A stretch of 64,000 nucleotides of DNA from Hyperoodon ampullatus. Taxonomy: Eukaryota; Chordata; Mammalia; Artiodactyla; Ziphiidae. Within the stretch, counting starts at the first letter, position 1. Every line of letters starts with the position of its first letter. The stretch lies in assembly GCA_949752795.1 (NCBI GenBank), contig OX457071.1, positions 30,054,800-30,118,799 of the forward strand. The letters run 5' to 3'. The notes under the pieces were generated by a model. It had not been told where the DNA came from, did not search any database, and was given only the letters and a program-made list of their open reading frames with translations. Positions 11,381 to 23,496 of the stretch are shown one piece after another. The position numbers and the translations under genes are program-made.

Positions 11381-12764
11381 ATGTACGAAGAGCTAGCATT
11401 GTTTCTGTTGTTGGGTAGATGTCCTGGTTGATTCATTTGAGGAAGATTACTTAGTCCAACTTTATGAAGACTCTATCCTTCTCTTACTTACAGAAACACT
11501 AAGGGCACATATTGAGGACATATTTCCAGATCAGATCGTGCTGGTTTGAGTAGAAGCTGCAAGAGGGAGTCCCCTGGCCATATATTTGTGACTGGCTCCA
11601 GGAGAGCTGCAGGTGACCCATGTCACTTCCAGAGGTGCAGTGAAGCAAAGGACAACTTTAAATATGCATGCATATATTTTCTAATGAGCTATAATATGAT
11701 ATCATATAATATATAAACGGGAAAACAGGCTTAGATACATTAATTTATTCACACTCACTGTCTAGACAGTATAAGTAAGAGAGTTACATTTAAATATCAC
11801 TTCTCTTTATTCCCACCTGGGCATAGAGCTCTAAAGCAAACTTGGCCTTATAAAGGTGATTAGGGTCACCACTGAGATGGACAGTTTCTTTAGATTGTCT
11901 TGGTTTATAAAGATTTCCTTTGAAAAAAAAATAAAAGATTTCCTTTGGATTGCAGGTGACCAGTAGAAACACTTGTGTATCACTCCTTTGACATAAGGAA
12001 AATTAAAGTGCAATCTAAATGACATGACTATAAGAAATATGCCTCTAGGAGACAAACAAAATGAAGATCTTTAAAAAGAGCCTAAAGTCCCAAATGTCAG
12101 AAAACAACAATTTATTATTGTAGTACTCTCAGAAAAGGAAGAGAACAGGGACTAAAGAAAATGAGAGTTATTTAAAAATGGTTAATTTTAATTTAGTTCA
12201 TGGAATAGAATTTTTAACAATATAATTAGGAGGATTCCTTTTCTATGTCTTATATTGACATTTTGAACAGTTTTTTATCCAGCATTCTCTGCAATACAGA
12301 GAAAAGCAACAAGTATCTCTTCTATTGTTTCTGTTTTTTTCATTTGTTTGTTTACATTTCTTCCCATTACATTGTTATTCAGATCATCTCATCCAGAGGT
12401 CAAGTGTGAGCTAGAGTGTGGATACTCAAGTAGGAGCAGGGAAGTTTGGAAGTAGGCATCTTGGGAAAATTCAGGAAGAATTCATCAACAGCTGGTAGCA
12501 GGACCCTGCCTTGGGGCTGAACTCCAACTTTGGTGTGAGAGAGATCCAAAAAGATGAAAAGATCAATATAGGGTCTTGGTTTTAAGAAACTAGGATTCTT
12601 ATTACTAAATAAGAAATAAAACTCAATATATAATAAGACAAGAACTCAGTGCTGAAATCTGGCATACAAAGCTGAAAGCTACATTTAGGAAAGCTACATT
12701 TCCCCTAATGTCCTTAGACAGTAACTCCGGTGGCAAAGGGAATTATATTTATGCTTATTATAAT
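11381..12764. other. Unassigned sequence
   Basis: No gene or recognisable young repeat. Two overlapping minus-strand frames (11790-11972, 11831-12055) lack motifs. A duplicated 'agatttcctttg' segment occurs near 11908 and 11936. Confidence 0.45.
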
Positions 12765-12880
12765 TAATAATTATAATCACTAAAATTTATGAAATATCTA
12801 CCAGTCCCCAGATACTGTGTCTTATCTTTGAATACAGATTATTTAATCCCTTCAACAATCTGCCTGAATTGATACTCAAA
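12765..12880 (-). mobile_element. MIR SINE fragment, antisense
   Basis: Matches the complement of the MIR 3' half: 'ttatgaaatatctaccagtc', 'cagatactgtgtcttatctt' and 'gattatttaatcccttcaac', equivalent to the consensus 'tttattgagcacttactatgtgcc ... atttaatcctcacaac' order. Divergent and partial. Confidence 0.5.
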
Positions 12881-12904
12881 AATTTTTATTAAAGATTAAA
12901 AACA

Positions 12905-13104
12905 CGGGCCTCCCTGGTGGCGCAGTGGTTGAGAGTCCGCCTGCCGATGCAGGGGATACGGATTCGTGCCCTGGTCCGGGAGGATCCCATATGCCGCGGA
13001 GCGGCTGGGCCCGTGAGCCATGGCTGCTGAGCCTGCGCGTCCGGAGCCTGTGCTCCGCAACGGGAGAGGCCACAACAGTGAGAGGCCCGCATACCGCAAA
13101 AAAA
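12905..13104 (+). mobile_element. CHR-2-like SINE with exact 14 bp TSD
   Basis: Short-form CHR from 'cgggcctccctggtggcgca' to the A-run near 13098-13107. A and B boxes are present ('cgcagtggttgaga' and 'ggattcgtgccc'). The target duplication 'aaagattaaaaaca' is exact at 12891-12904 and 13105-13118. It inserted just next to the antisense MIR fragment. Overlapping frames of 62-90 codons are SINE artefacts. Confidence 0.93.
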
Positions 13105-13118
13105 AAAGATTAAAAACA

Positions 13119-13578
13119 TGTAGTTCAACTCCTGTCTTCATTTTGGGCTTCTGATATTCTGTATTCACCTGGTTTCTAAAGAAATCAGATTCAACATTCT
13201 GACAAATTCTCAGCCATTTTTAATTTATTACAAATACAGGTTATATGTCAAGGCTAAGTATCTCATTACATCCTTGTTGTAATGTGCAAATCATAAAACT
13301 CACCATCAATTGAGAGAAAATGGGGGACTGGTGAATAGGCGTGAACTGACCATAGGAGGTCTGTACCATTCTTTTTAAAGCTCAGAACCATTTTATATAT
13401 TAGATGCCTTCAACATCAATTTCTTAATTGTTGTATTTTATTTCGTTTGTAATGAAGGTTCCAAGAAAAATGCTTTTGAGATTTCAGCTCTCTCAATGGA
13501 TCCGCGTTGCCATCTTCTCATGTAATTTCTGTTAGCACCATCTTGTGCCTTCCACCAACTACGCTGAGAACTTTGTAA
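13119..13578. other. Unassigned sequence
   Basis: No feature recognised. Confidence 0.45.
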
Positions 13579-13594
13579 TATCCTTAAGTTTCTT

Positions 13595-13960
13595 TTTTTT
13601 TAAATATATCTATCTATCTATCTATTTACTTATTTATTTTTGGCCGCACTGGGTCTTCGTTGCTGCACGTGGGCTTTCTCTTTTGCGGCAAGCGGAGGCT
13701 ACTCTTCGTTACGATGCACGGGCTTCTCATTGCGGTGGCTTCTCTTGTTGCGGAGCCCGGGCTCTAGGCACACGGGCTTCAGTAACTGTGGCACACGGGC
13801 TCAGTTGTTGTGGGTTGCGGGCTCTAGAGCGCAGGCTCAGTAGTTGTGGCGCTAGGGCTTAGTTGCTCCTCAGCATGTGGGATCTTCCCAAACCAGGCTT
13901 CAACCCGTGTCCCCTGCATTGGCAGGCGTATTCTTAACCACTGTGCCACCTGGGGAGTCC
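13595..13960 (-). mobile_element. CHR-1-like SINE, antisense, 16 bp TSD
   Basis: Long-form CHR in reverse. The complementary tail contains an ATCT microsatellite (about 13606-13627) followed by 'tttatttttggccgcactgg'. The body has repeated 'gttgtgg' motifs, and the head ends 'gtgccacctggggagtcc'. The target duplication 'tatccttaagtttctt' (13579-13594) and 'tatcctttagtttctt' (13961-13976) differ at one base. Frames up to 106 codons across it are not genes. Confidence 0.92.
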
Positions 13961-13976
13961 TATCCTTTAGTTTCTT

Positions 13977-15911
13977 ACCATCCTCACTCAATCATGGGAA
14001 AACTACACATACACGTGCACCTAGACACAGGCATGCACCTTCACTGACAACTGCAGGTATCTTCTCCTTTACCAAGAAGATCTTTGCTTTGAGATTAACT
14101 CTATTAACATTCATCCCCAGTGAATGTGCTGGAACCATACTTCCCTATTTTTGCTTTACAAACTAAACATAAAATATATATTCTAATTTTGGCTAGGTAT
14201 ATATATACTGACCTGTTGAAACAAATCATATCAAGCTTGACAATTTCCATAGAAAAATAATCTTAATGTATTATAAGCAATCTAATCATTTTGTAGCTGA
14301 AAATATCTCCACACCCTTTCCTAATTCATCACACAAAATTGCATGCATAGTCCATATTGCAGTCACTGCTTTTGAAACTAGAATTTATTTAACACAATTT
14401 CAAAAAGTTCCCTTATGCTCTTTGAATATGATCATACTGTAGATAAAATTGATAGAGCATTTTTATAGGGCTTTCCTGCACTTGCAATGATTTAAGTGGT
14501 ATATGTGTTACATAATAACTTGAGTTTCATTTTAATATAAACTGTTGGAGAAAGCATTTATTGCTTCTCATCATGCTTTCTGTATTATTACTTGTACTAA
14601 GAATAAAAAATGACTATGATTCCCATCACTATTGCCAAATTGATTTTTCAAATTATTTATTCCACATATATAAGTGATTCATAGCTATCTCCCCAATGAG
14701 ATATTTTTGCCATTCTCATCAGATGAAATAAATACAAATCTCCATTTTATAGACCAGTAAGCAGGCCACCCTTTAAATTAGTAACATCGATGCCAAAATG
14801 AGCTCTCTCTATTCTGAGGTATTACCAATATCTCTTAAGCTGTTGAAATACTTTAAACTGATTTGGCAACCTAACTGCACATGGGAAGTTCTTTCAACCT
14901 ATAAGTTGATGGTGAAAGTCTGTAAGTTACATGTGACTAGAGACTTCCTGTGTTTTGTTCACTGCAGCATACCTGTCACCAGGAAGAGTTACTGACACTG
15001 AGTAAGTACTAGATAAGTATATACTGAGTAGATAGTAAACCTGAATGCTAAATTATTAACATCATTTTAGAGTTTTTATTTTTTATGAGAATAATGAACG
15101 ATTACCAACAGGAATAAATAACAAATGCCCAGAACATTTTATTCTGAAAACATTGGTTACTTTCCTATCCTAAGATACAGTTATAAAATCTGGCTTAATA
15201 TTTAATAACTCAAACATAAAGAGTGTATTGGTCAGATACAGTTGCATCAGTCAGATTCACTTGCAGAGAATCTTGATTAGGAAGCTGTAGAATCAGAAAA
15301 TTGCCAGTGAGATTGGGAAATTGGTGATTATTGTCATCATAATCTATGCAAACAAAATTGATATTTCTAACCCTGACTCTTTCCCAATCTAGCTTGGTTC
15401 AAGACGCACAGAAATACATCTGATTCATGGAATCCAAAGAACATCATGAATGTTAACCAGAAGGGATTCTGGGAAATGTAATTTTAGCATTCCAGCCTCA
15501 ACACTATATAAAGGCACATAATTCACTATAAATGGCTTAGAACTCTCATCTCCCCCAAAATAAGGTGCTCCACCAAATTCAGTTTTCTGATTCCTTCCTA
15601 ATAAATTAGAAGTTCAGTCATTAGACCAGTCCAAGGTTATGGGCTGTGAGAAGTCTGATGAGTTTCCTCATCACCTGGCAGTCACATACGAAATGGTGAA
15701 ACCAAATCCCCGAACAGAATGCCACAATATAGTTAGGAAGCCATATTTAGTGCAACACCACTCTCAATTAGATATTTCGCTCAATTAACAGTTTCAAAGC
15801 ATAGAAGACAGTAGAATGCCCTAGCTGAAATAGAATTATAAACAGAGCAGTAGAAAAAACAAATGTAGCATAGCTTTAGCACAACAGAAACTTTAGCAAC
15901 TGGGAGGCAGG
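13977..15911. other. Repeat-poor unassigned stretch, about 1.9 kb
   Basis: No young SINE or L1, and no recognisable MIR or L2. AT-rich, with many short conserved-looking words but no exon signature. The longest local frame, 65 codons at 14798-14995, has no motif. Confidence 0.45.
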
Positions 15912-16105
15912 GCTGGTATCCAGACCATGCTGGCTATATGATTCTGGGAAACCTCTTAACCTCTCTGTACCTCAGTTTCCTCAACAATATAAAATAGGGT
16001 AAATAAAATTATATCACTTACTGGGTTTTCTGAGAATAATTGGGTTAGAATTGTGCCTGAAACATATGAAGTACACAATAAATGTCAGCTATCATAATTA
16101 GTCAG
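15912..16105 (+). mobile_element. MIR SINE, nearly complete
   Basis: Clear MIR in sense orientation: 'gctatatgattctgggaaac', 'ctcttaacctctctgtacct', 'cagtttcctcaacaatataa', then 'ttgtgcctgaaacatatgaa' and the 3' end 'acacaataaatgtcagctat'. This is the best-preserved MIR in the window. Confidence 0.78.
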
Positions 16106-17054
16106 TTAGCTAATAAACCAAATTTTTATTTAATATGTATCCTCAACTCTAGGGCCTGAGACAGATGCATTACAAAATGAGACCCACTTAAAGTCTAATT
16201 TTGAAGAACCAGAAATACAAGATGTTAGAAAGTATTATATTTGAATTGCAAAAATAGCAGAAAGAGCATGGGTTTGGGGGCTTGTTTTGTTGTTGTTGAT
16301 TTTTAATTAAAGCCTTAGGAAGATTGGAAAGTGGAATTCTCAGAGAGCAGCATTTTTGACAAATAGAAATTTCCATTATAAAACAAAGGATGATCTAAAA
16401 GACAGCATGGGAAGCATGGTTGGACTCATGTAGATCTTTCCAGCCAAGCTAATACCTAATAAAAACCATCACAGGTCATAACCTTTTCTAGGACGCAGAG
16501 GAAATATGGTCATAGATAAAATGGACCAAGCTTTTTCGTTTTTATTTTGATTCTATTTTTCTATAAACAAATAACGTGAGTAATCAGGCATCCATTCAGC
16601 TGCTCATATTAAGCGTTTGTGTGATAAAGAAGGAATTGGAGGAAATTTAAAACCAAAAATGCATCAAAACAAGTTGCTTCCAAAAGTAAATCCAAAGTAC
16701 GTTGCCCACATGGTATAGCATTAAAGCTAGCCATAGGAAATGTGATCATCTGTACATCCCAAGATACAAGCTGTATCTGGCCAGAAAGAGTCAATTTATG
16801 TGGAATTCCATTTTTCTGTAAGTGTTAGAAGAATATCCATTTTAATAAGGCATTGTTGTGAAAGATTTTCTGAAGAGGAGATGTGAGACATTTCTTCCCA
16901 AATCCTCTTAGGATGAATGAACTCATTTATTTTCATATAGCCAGGTTCTTCACAGAAAGGAATACTCTTTCATGATTATGTAATAGTCTAACAGAAGCTC
17001 TTTATCTAGAATTGCAGTAAACATTTGATTCCCCAGATTTAAGGGAAACAGTAT
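16106..17054. other. Unassigned sequence
   Basis: No family recognised. The minus frames at 16188-16376 and 16609-16794 are short and without motif. Confidence 0.45.
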
Positions 17055-17780
17055 ATTCAACATACATTTATTGAGCCTCTGTTCCAAGCTTGACATTTAC
17101 CAGGTGCTGTAGAAATACAAAGTTTAAGATGAGTCCTCTGCTTTTAGAGATTTTCAGTCTAGTTGGTGGGGCAAATTATACAAAGATGAAAAGGCAAATA
17201 ATCAAAATTAAATAAAAAATACAAGGTAAGACATGATTAAATATAAATACTAAGTTTTTTTAAATTTAATTTTATTTATTTTTTTATACAGCAGGTTCTT
17301 ATTTTATACATATTAGTGTAAATACTAAGTTTTACAGGTTAAATGTTACAAGCATGAGATTACTGAGGCCTGATATGGACCAAAAAAGAAGAAAAAAATT
17401 AATTGCGGAGGGTGGGAAGATGGTAGGAGTTGAACAGAATTAGTAGAGAGGAAGAAAAGGGCATTCCAAGAGTGGAAAAGAACACGATCAAAATGGATTT
17501 GAATGAATCTGTATAGCTAAAGTTGTTGAAGTAGAGAATATTCAGAGGGGACCAGTGGAAAGAAGAAAAAAAACGTAGTTTGGAGACAGAGTGTGGAGAT
17601 CTTTGGATGCCAAGATAAGGAGCTAGTGGATGAGGCAGTTCCACTGCGGGGCTTTCAACAGGAGAGGAGAAGAGGAAATAGGTCTGGCAACGTGAGTGGG
17701 ACAATCTGGATGGAGGGAGACAAGCGGGAGGAGAGTTTTACAGAAAGTCAGGCTTGGTATGCTGAGGGTCTAAACTAGAG
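17055..17780 (-). mobile_element. L2 LINE fragment, antisense, split by a tiny L1
   Basis: Complement of the L2 3' region. 'tattcaacatacatttattg' (17052) leads into 'gagcctctgttccaagcttg' and 'accaggtgctgtagaaatac', then after an interruption come 'gggcattccaagagtggaaa' and 'atctttggatgccaagataa'. The order matches L2 antisense copies elsewhere. A roughly 60 bp L1 3' end with target duplication sits inside it at 17258-17318. Frames at 17399-17704 and 17593-17778 fall within this relic. Confidence 0.6.
17258..17318 (-). mobile_element. Very short 5'-truncated L1 3' end with TSD
   Basis: About 60 bp of L1 3' terminus in antisense. A T/A-rich tail is followed by 'tatacagcaggttcttattt' and 'tatacatatta', the last bases of a cetartiodactyl-type L1 3'UTR. 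The duplication 'taaatactaagttt' flanks it exactly at 17244-17257 and 17319-17332, so this is a true insertion and not a deletion remnant. Confidence 0.7.
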
Positions 17781-17926
17781 TGACAGATGTGAGTAGAGAG
17801 AGGGGAGTATGGAGGTGAAAGACATTTTTAAAGAAGAAAGGAGAGCTTGGTGCTTACTATGGAGTAATTGGTAGTATTGTAACATGATGAAAGTATTTTT
17901 TATTCCTGATAAACAGTAAGAGAAAG

Positions 17927-17982
17927 ATGGAAGGAGACTGAGAGAGAGACAGACAGGGAGAGATAGAGACAGAGAAGAGGTT
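17927..17982 (+). repeat. Purine-rich (GA)-type simple repeat
   Basis: Nearly all-purine run of GA/GACA units ('agagagagacagacagggag'). Confidence 0.65.
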
Positions 17983-18261
17983 TGACTTCTTTTCAGATAG
18001 AGTTTCAAAGGGGAAAACTATTAAAAATTGTGGGCAAGATTTTTGCATCTTAATTCTCTAAATAAAACAAGCAAGGGTAAATGTATGTTTTTTATCTTCT
18101 AAGTAGTAACAATCTGATGGGTGCTTTTTGACATTGTTAAGTTTATGATAAGGCTCTGAGATTAACATGCTATGGAGACCCACTAACCTGCTTCTGGTTA
18201 AAGAATTAATTGAAGAGGAGTAACTAATCACTACAAAATGATCATCTAAAATACTGACCCA

Positions 18262-18594
18262 GGGACTTCCCTGGTGATCCAGTGGTTAAAAATCCATCTT
18301 GCAATTGCAGTTCAGGGGATGCTGGTTCGATCCCTGGTCAGGGAACTAAGATCTCACATGCTAGGGAACAACTTAGTCCACGTGCCACAACTACTGAGCC
18401 TGCACGCCACAACTACTGAGCCTGCGTGCCAAAACTTCTGGGCCTGCACGCCACAACTAATGAGCCCATGTGCTCTGGAGCCCACGTGCCACAACTAGAG
18501 AGAAGTCTGCTCACGACAACAAAAGATCCCACATGCCACAACTAAGACCCGACAGAGCCAAAATAATTAATTAATTAATTACTTTAATTTAATT
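18262..18594 (+). mobile_element. CHR-1-like SINE, long form, diverged
   Basis: Starts 'gggacttccctggtgatcca', with a B box at 'ggttcgatccctgg' and body repeats of 'ccacaactactgagcctg', and ends in an AATT-rich tail (18562-18594). The flanks 'aaatactgaccca' (18249-18261) and 'aaatcttcaccca' (18595-18607) agree at 10 of 13 bases, an eroded duplication. This suggests an older insertion than the CHR-2-like copies. Confidence 0.87.
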
Positions 18595-18607
18595 AAATCT
18601 TCACCCA

Positions 18608-19594
18608 TTACTGGCTCAAGGGACAACCCACTGGGTTGAAAATCACAGCATCATTGACTTTATAGAATACTTGCTGGACCTTACTTACATTTCTAAGATT
18701 CTTCTGGATCGCTCACTGGGCAAATATCGATTTACCGTCAAATCGCCTCAGTAAATAAGCCTACAGTAACCATTATCATGAATGCAAAATGACGTAGAAT
18801 GCTTGCAATAAAGTGGATTTCAGAGCAAGAAGAATGGGAAGCACTCTGAACTGACAAGAAGAAATCTTTAGGAAGGGACTTGTTTCATTTTCCTGGTCCA
18901 CATGCCTTCCTGGCCAATACTTTGTGAACAATAATAGAAACATCAGGCATTAAATAAAAAAATATCTGTATGTTCTCCATTTAAAAGCATTTAATTTAGC
19001 ATGAGAATTAGCTTATACAAGTGGCATTATCAAATGTATTCTCTGAATTATATGAAAGGCATATTTCTGTGGGTTAAAAGTTAACTTGTAGCCATGACTA
19101 CTATGAAAATTAACCCTAAACTGATGCATCTCTCCAAAAGTCAAGTGAAATATTAAATAAGGAGCTACCAACATGGGAAGGTCCCATTTTTATTTCTCTG
19201 TTAGAAGGTGCCCACTGAAAACTGTCCAAAGAGTTAAATGTTAGAAGAAAGATACACTTGGAAGAAAAGAAATGAACGAATGAATGAATTCTCTTGCTGG
19301 AAGTTCTCTACAATGTAGAATCTGCACAAATTTCATTGTCAATGGGTATTGTGAACTCATTCTTGAAGCAGTGCCCTTTCAGTTCTGATACAAATCACTG
19401 CAAAGCAAAATGCAGTGCCCAGCTGAGAAAGCAGGTGTAAAATGGAAAAACTAATTATAACCTTGTCAAGTAATGGCTACGAGGCAACCCGTGACTGCCC
19501 TCCTAGTGAATTTTGGGTGATTTCGACCAGTTGGATTAAGAAATAACACATAGGAAAAAAACGTATAAATCACAGAGAGAGACAAGACCAAGAT
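18608..19594. other. Unassigned sequence
   Basis: No recognisable repeat or gene; no open frame above 60 codons. Confidence 0.45.
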
Positions 19595-19600
19595 TGTGGT

Positions 19601-19806
19601 TTTTTTTTTTTTTTGCGGTACATGGGCCTCTCACCGTTGTGGCCTCTCCCATTGCGGAGCACAGGCTCCGGACGCGCAGGCTCAGCAGCCATGGCTCACG
19701 GGCCCAGCCGCTCCGCGGCACGCGGGATCCTCCCAGACCGGGGCACGAACCCGTGTCCCCTGCATCGGCAGGCGGACTCTCAACCACTGCGCCACCAGGG
19801 AAGCCC
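19601..19806 (-). mobile_element. CHR-2-like SINE, antisense
   Basis: T-run at 19600-19614 followed by 'gcggtacatgggcctctcac', and ending 'gccaccagggaagccc'. Full length and close to the other CHR-2-like copies. The target duplication is unclear: 'ttgtggtttttt' and 'ttgtttttt' are only suggestive. Frames of 75-92 codons on both strands are SINE-derived. Confidence 0.9.
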
Positions 19807-22200
19807 TGTGTTGTTTTTTGATCTGAGGAGAGAAAGGGTAAGGATTTTTAGGAAGTGGACCGTTAAGCCAAACATGGAAAGAAGAAGATAGATAGCTTGT
19901 TCAGGGCAACTTGAAGGTCCCTCACTCTAGTTTATTTGCCAGAACTACTAAGTTAAACCTGATCAAGAAAGGAGCCACAGATGGGCAACACAGCTCTTAC
20001 ATTCACCATCCATAATAGTAGATTCAGCAGGCTTCCCGACAATCTTTTATGAAGCTGTAACTATGAAAACTCCCTGGATCACAACCAAAAAATAAAGAAT
20101 CTCTAGTATCCTGAAACATTCAACAGCAAACAAAGCTTGAATGTCTGGGACAGCAGCCACATTTCAGTTCTCATATCCTGGGCCTTTTCTTTAAAAATCC
20201 TCACAAAATGCAAGCAGGCTCTAAATCCCAAAGGGAAAGGAAAGTTATTACCAGGATCTATAGGGCTGCTTACTTCCCCCACCATTCTTTGCCCAGAGGC
20301 CAGGAATACAGCATTTTATCAGAGCCCTGCTCAGTAGAGTGGAGGACACATATCCAGATGGCAGAGTCACCTGCTTCCAGGCAATGCATAGAAGCAATTA
20401 TTGTTACTTGGCTTCAATCCAGAGCAAAAATAAAGAGTTTAGTATGATAGGCCCAATAACTATATCCCAGTTGATCTAGGAAGTATTAGATAAATAATAT
20501 AATATTTTTAGGAAGGGGTTTCATTTTGAACTATTATGGTAAAAAATACCATCGATACTTTATAATACAGCATTATTATTTTGAAGTCTGATAATTCTTT
20601 AAAAAAAAAACCTCTAAATCAGTGTTCTCTAGTAATAGTTTAGAATATGTCTCTATTTATGTCAATAAAGATGCCAAAAACGTAAACAAGAGACTGACCT
20701 ATAAGACAAATAACTGTTGTAAGCATAGGTATGTTCACACTTGGAAAACAGGTCATTTCATCTAGAACCAGGGTTACTTGAGAATAATTCAACATCTGTG
20801 TAGCTCTAATCCCTATCTTACTAAGTTAATTAATGACCTGTGAACTAAAGTTTTTCTTAACAGAAAAGTATTACTTCTATTGGACTCACAACCATAAATC
20901 GCTTATTGCTTCCCACAGGAGGTATAATTCTCTAACAATTAACATCCTTTTTCTACCTACCTTGTTCCAAAAGGCATTTAAACAGGTATACAAAAATATG
21001 TACCAGATTAAGAAAAACAGATGAAGTAATTGGGAAGGATGACAACAGATATTTCCAGGTTGTGCTTCAGAACTAATGATTCACTCTTTGCTCCTCTCCT
21101 GATTCTGTATTTCCCCTCCATCCTATGGCATACTCTGCACCCCAAGAAAAGTCTGCTAAAACATTATGTTTTCACCTCCCAAGCCCAGAAGTCTCTGGAC
21201 AGTTTGTGTCTGGGAGATATATGACATGCCAGCCTAAACACTAGCCAACTTCATTCCAGGATTCTCATGGGAATGGAAGACTCCCAGATCCAAGTCATCA
21301 ACATATAGAATAAAAGGATGCTAAACCCGGCATTACTGGTAAAGTCTTAATAAATGAAATGTCTTTATATTTTCAGATTAATCCATTAGTGTTTTGAAGA
21401 TGTATAAAACCTAAAGTATTCTAGAAGATCTCTTCTTCCTCTTTTTCTCACTCATTTAAATTGCAATCCCTTATTGTCTCCAACATCTGCTCCAAGAGTT
21501 AAGCATGTTGTTTAGCTCCTCAACAAATGTCTGTTGAGTGTTTAGTATGGACGAGATACTAAGCTAGTTCAGCCAACAGACAACTAGTTATCTCGTGCCT
21601 CCTCTGTTGCATCCACTGTCTCAACTTGTTCTTAGGACTTCCCTTTGTAATGATTAGTACAGACATGAGAGACAAGGGGAGTTGGTGGTAAGCCAAGGGC
21701 TACAGCAATGGAAAGTAGAGAGAGAAAATTGAGGACACTAAGAAGGTAGAAACCAGCATGTCTTGCTTATTGTTTGTCCTAGGTGAGGGGGTGGGTGGGG
21801 GAGTAGGAAGGGGAGTATCAAGATCTGTTTACAGCTTTCTGACTTAGGTAGCTCAGAGCATGACGATGCCATTCACCAAATGGGAAACACTGGAGGAGGA
21901 ACAGCTGGAAGCCAGGGCTCAGTTTCCCTTTTAATGCAACATTGAACTTCTATTAGAATATTTAAGCAAAAATGTCTAGTCGAGTATGGATGTGGTTGTA
22001 CAGTTCAGAAGAGTCAAGTGGACAGAGGGAACAGATTGGGACTTTCCAGTAGTTAAATCATGGTTAAAGTGCGAGAACACATGAGATGAAGCAGGGAAGT
22101 GAATGGAGAAGTATGCCACGGTCAGAACCCTATGGATTCTCAACACTTGAGGGACAGCCTCAGAAGAGAAACATATTTGAAAGCTGAGAATAAAAGGCAA
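19807..22200. other. Mostly unassigned sequence, about 2.4 kb
   Basis: No young repeat. A short stretch near 21514-21600 resembles antisense L2. A G-rich run lies at about 21786-21812 ('ggggtgggtggggg'). Frames at 20137-20337 and 20208-20447 overlap in different registers and lack motifs. Confidence 0.45.
21514..21600 (-). mobile_element. Possible L2 3' fragment, antisense
   Basis: 'ctcctcaacaaatgtctgtt' and 'gagtgtttagtatggacgag' resemble the complement of the L2 end ('caacaaatatttattgagcacctactatg'). Short and diverged. Confidence 0.35.
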
Positions 22201-23372
22201 GAGAGATCTGTGTCAGCCTAGGATCCCCCCAAACCAGAGCCTGAGACAATATTTTGGTGCAGGTAGTTTATTTTGATAAGTCACTCCAAAGAGTAGGAGT
22301 GGGGGATTGGGAAAAGTTGAATAAGGAGGGAGAGTCAACCTGAGGTGTCTTGTATCTCACTGAGTTCACCACGATTACGGGCAACAGGAATTCAGTCCCA
22401 CTGGGGACCACTGAGGAGCCATATATAGTACACCCTAAAATTGTCCACCCCAGGGGACATAAAGGGGCAACATTTATTGGTCGGCTCCAGTCCGCAGTGG
22501 TCAAGTTGCCCCTCAGGTTGTTAATACCCTTACACTTCCAGGTTTATGCTTGTGTCAGGATGACTGAAAGAGTTCCCATAGATATCTCACCCAGTGGCAT
22601 GAGGAAGCTCTGGGATAGAAAGAAAGAGACCTATGAGGGGAGATGCTTTCAGATGAGCAGTGTGTGCAGCTGGGTACCATAAGTAACAGCTAGAGAAAGA
22701 AGCAGTGCCAAGAGGGTAAGAGGTGGAACACAAATACATCTACTCCTTGAGTCACTCATATCTGCTCATGTTCCACATTAAACACAATCCATCATAGGCT
22801 TTGATTTAGCAGCTGTCTGTAATCTCTAAGAAAAAAATACTTACTACACAAGGGTGAGCGGACAAACTACAGTTCCTAATGTCTTCCTAATGTCTTCATT
22901 AATATTCATCATCTTTCTTCTACCACCCACTCAAGATTTCTCTCATACTCGGTCAGCACTTAAGTGTGTTCAGCTTGCTTGCTCACACAGTGGGGTGACT
23001 TCATCCATGAGAAGATGGAATTCACAGTCGTTTCATTCTTGTTGGGTTGTGATTGCTGTGATTGCTGCTACTGCTCCTATATAGTTTTCACTGGGCAGGA
23101 CCTTAGGTGTACTCCTTGGGGTCTGATGGCAATCAAATTGCCACCAAGTGGCTGGTTGGAATCCTTGAGGGGCCAGAACAGGATCTCAGCAGTAGTTTCG
23201 GCTGCTGAAAGAAAGACATTTAGCAATGCTGGTACCAACGTCAAGCTTAGTGAGAGGGAGACCATTCAGGTGGGCCCATGCATAGCTCTCTTCCCTGCTA
23301 CCCCAGTTTATCAGTTTGGGTCCAATCAGGGAAGAGAAATCACAGCATAATTTGAACAGGGAAAGTTTAATG
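22201..23372. other. Unassigned, possibly ancient LTR or DNA repeat
   Basis: GC-richer than its surroundings, with several frames of 62-128 codons on both strands. The longest (22964-23350, 128 codons, cysteine-rich start) has no domain I recognise. The segment 'cccactggggaccactgagg' near 22399 has a counterpart 'cccactggggattactgagg' near 57108, which suggests a shared old repeat family that I cannot name. Confidence 0.35.
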
Positions 23373-23388
23373 AAAGAATTATTGGCTA

Positions 23389-23496
23389 TGGCTTGATTGT
23401 GGTGATCATTTCACAATGCGTACGTATATCAAAACATCGAGTTATACACCTTAAATATATATAATTTTTGTCAATTATACCTCAATAAAGCTGAAA
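23389..23496 (+). mobile_element. Short old L1M 3' end with diverged TSD
   Basis: About 108 bp of L1M 3' terminus: 'gattgtggtgatcatttcac', 'acaccttaaatatatataat' and 'caattatacctcaataaagc'. The flanks 'aaagaattattggcta' (23373-23388) and 'aaagaattgttaccta' (23497-23512) are a diverged duplication, showing that the copy inserted at this very short length. Confidence 0.7.

Noticed and set aside
18262..18594. tRNA gene-like A and B boxes in SINE heads (also at 9298, 12905, 24543, 27088, 56243)
   Set aside because: The similarity is inherited by CHR SINEs from their tRNA ancestor; no cloverleaf with an intact acceptor stem is present.
21786..21812. G-rich run considered as a G-quadruplex motif
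   Set aside because: Only three close G-runs; the fourth is eight bases away, so it falls just outside the usual pattern.
22964..23350. 128-codon plus frame with a cysteine cluster
   Set aside because: No zinc-finger or secreted-peptide spacing, no signal peptide and no exon boundaries; likely chance in GC-richer DNA.
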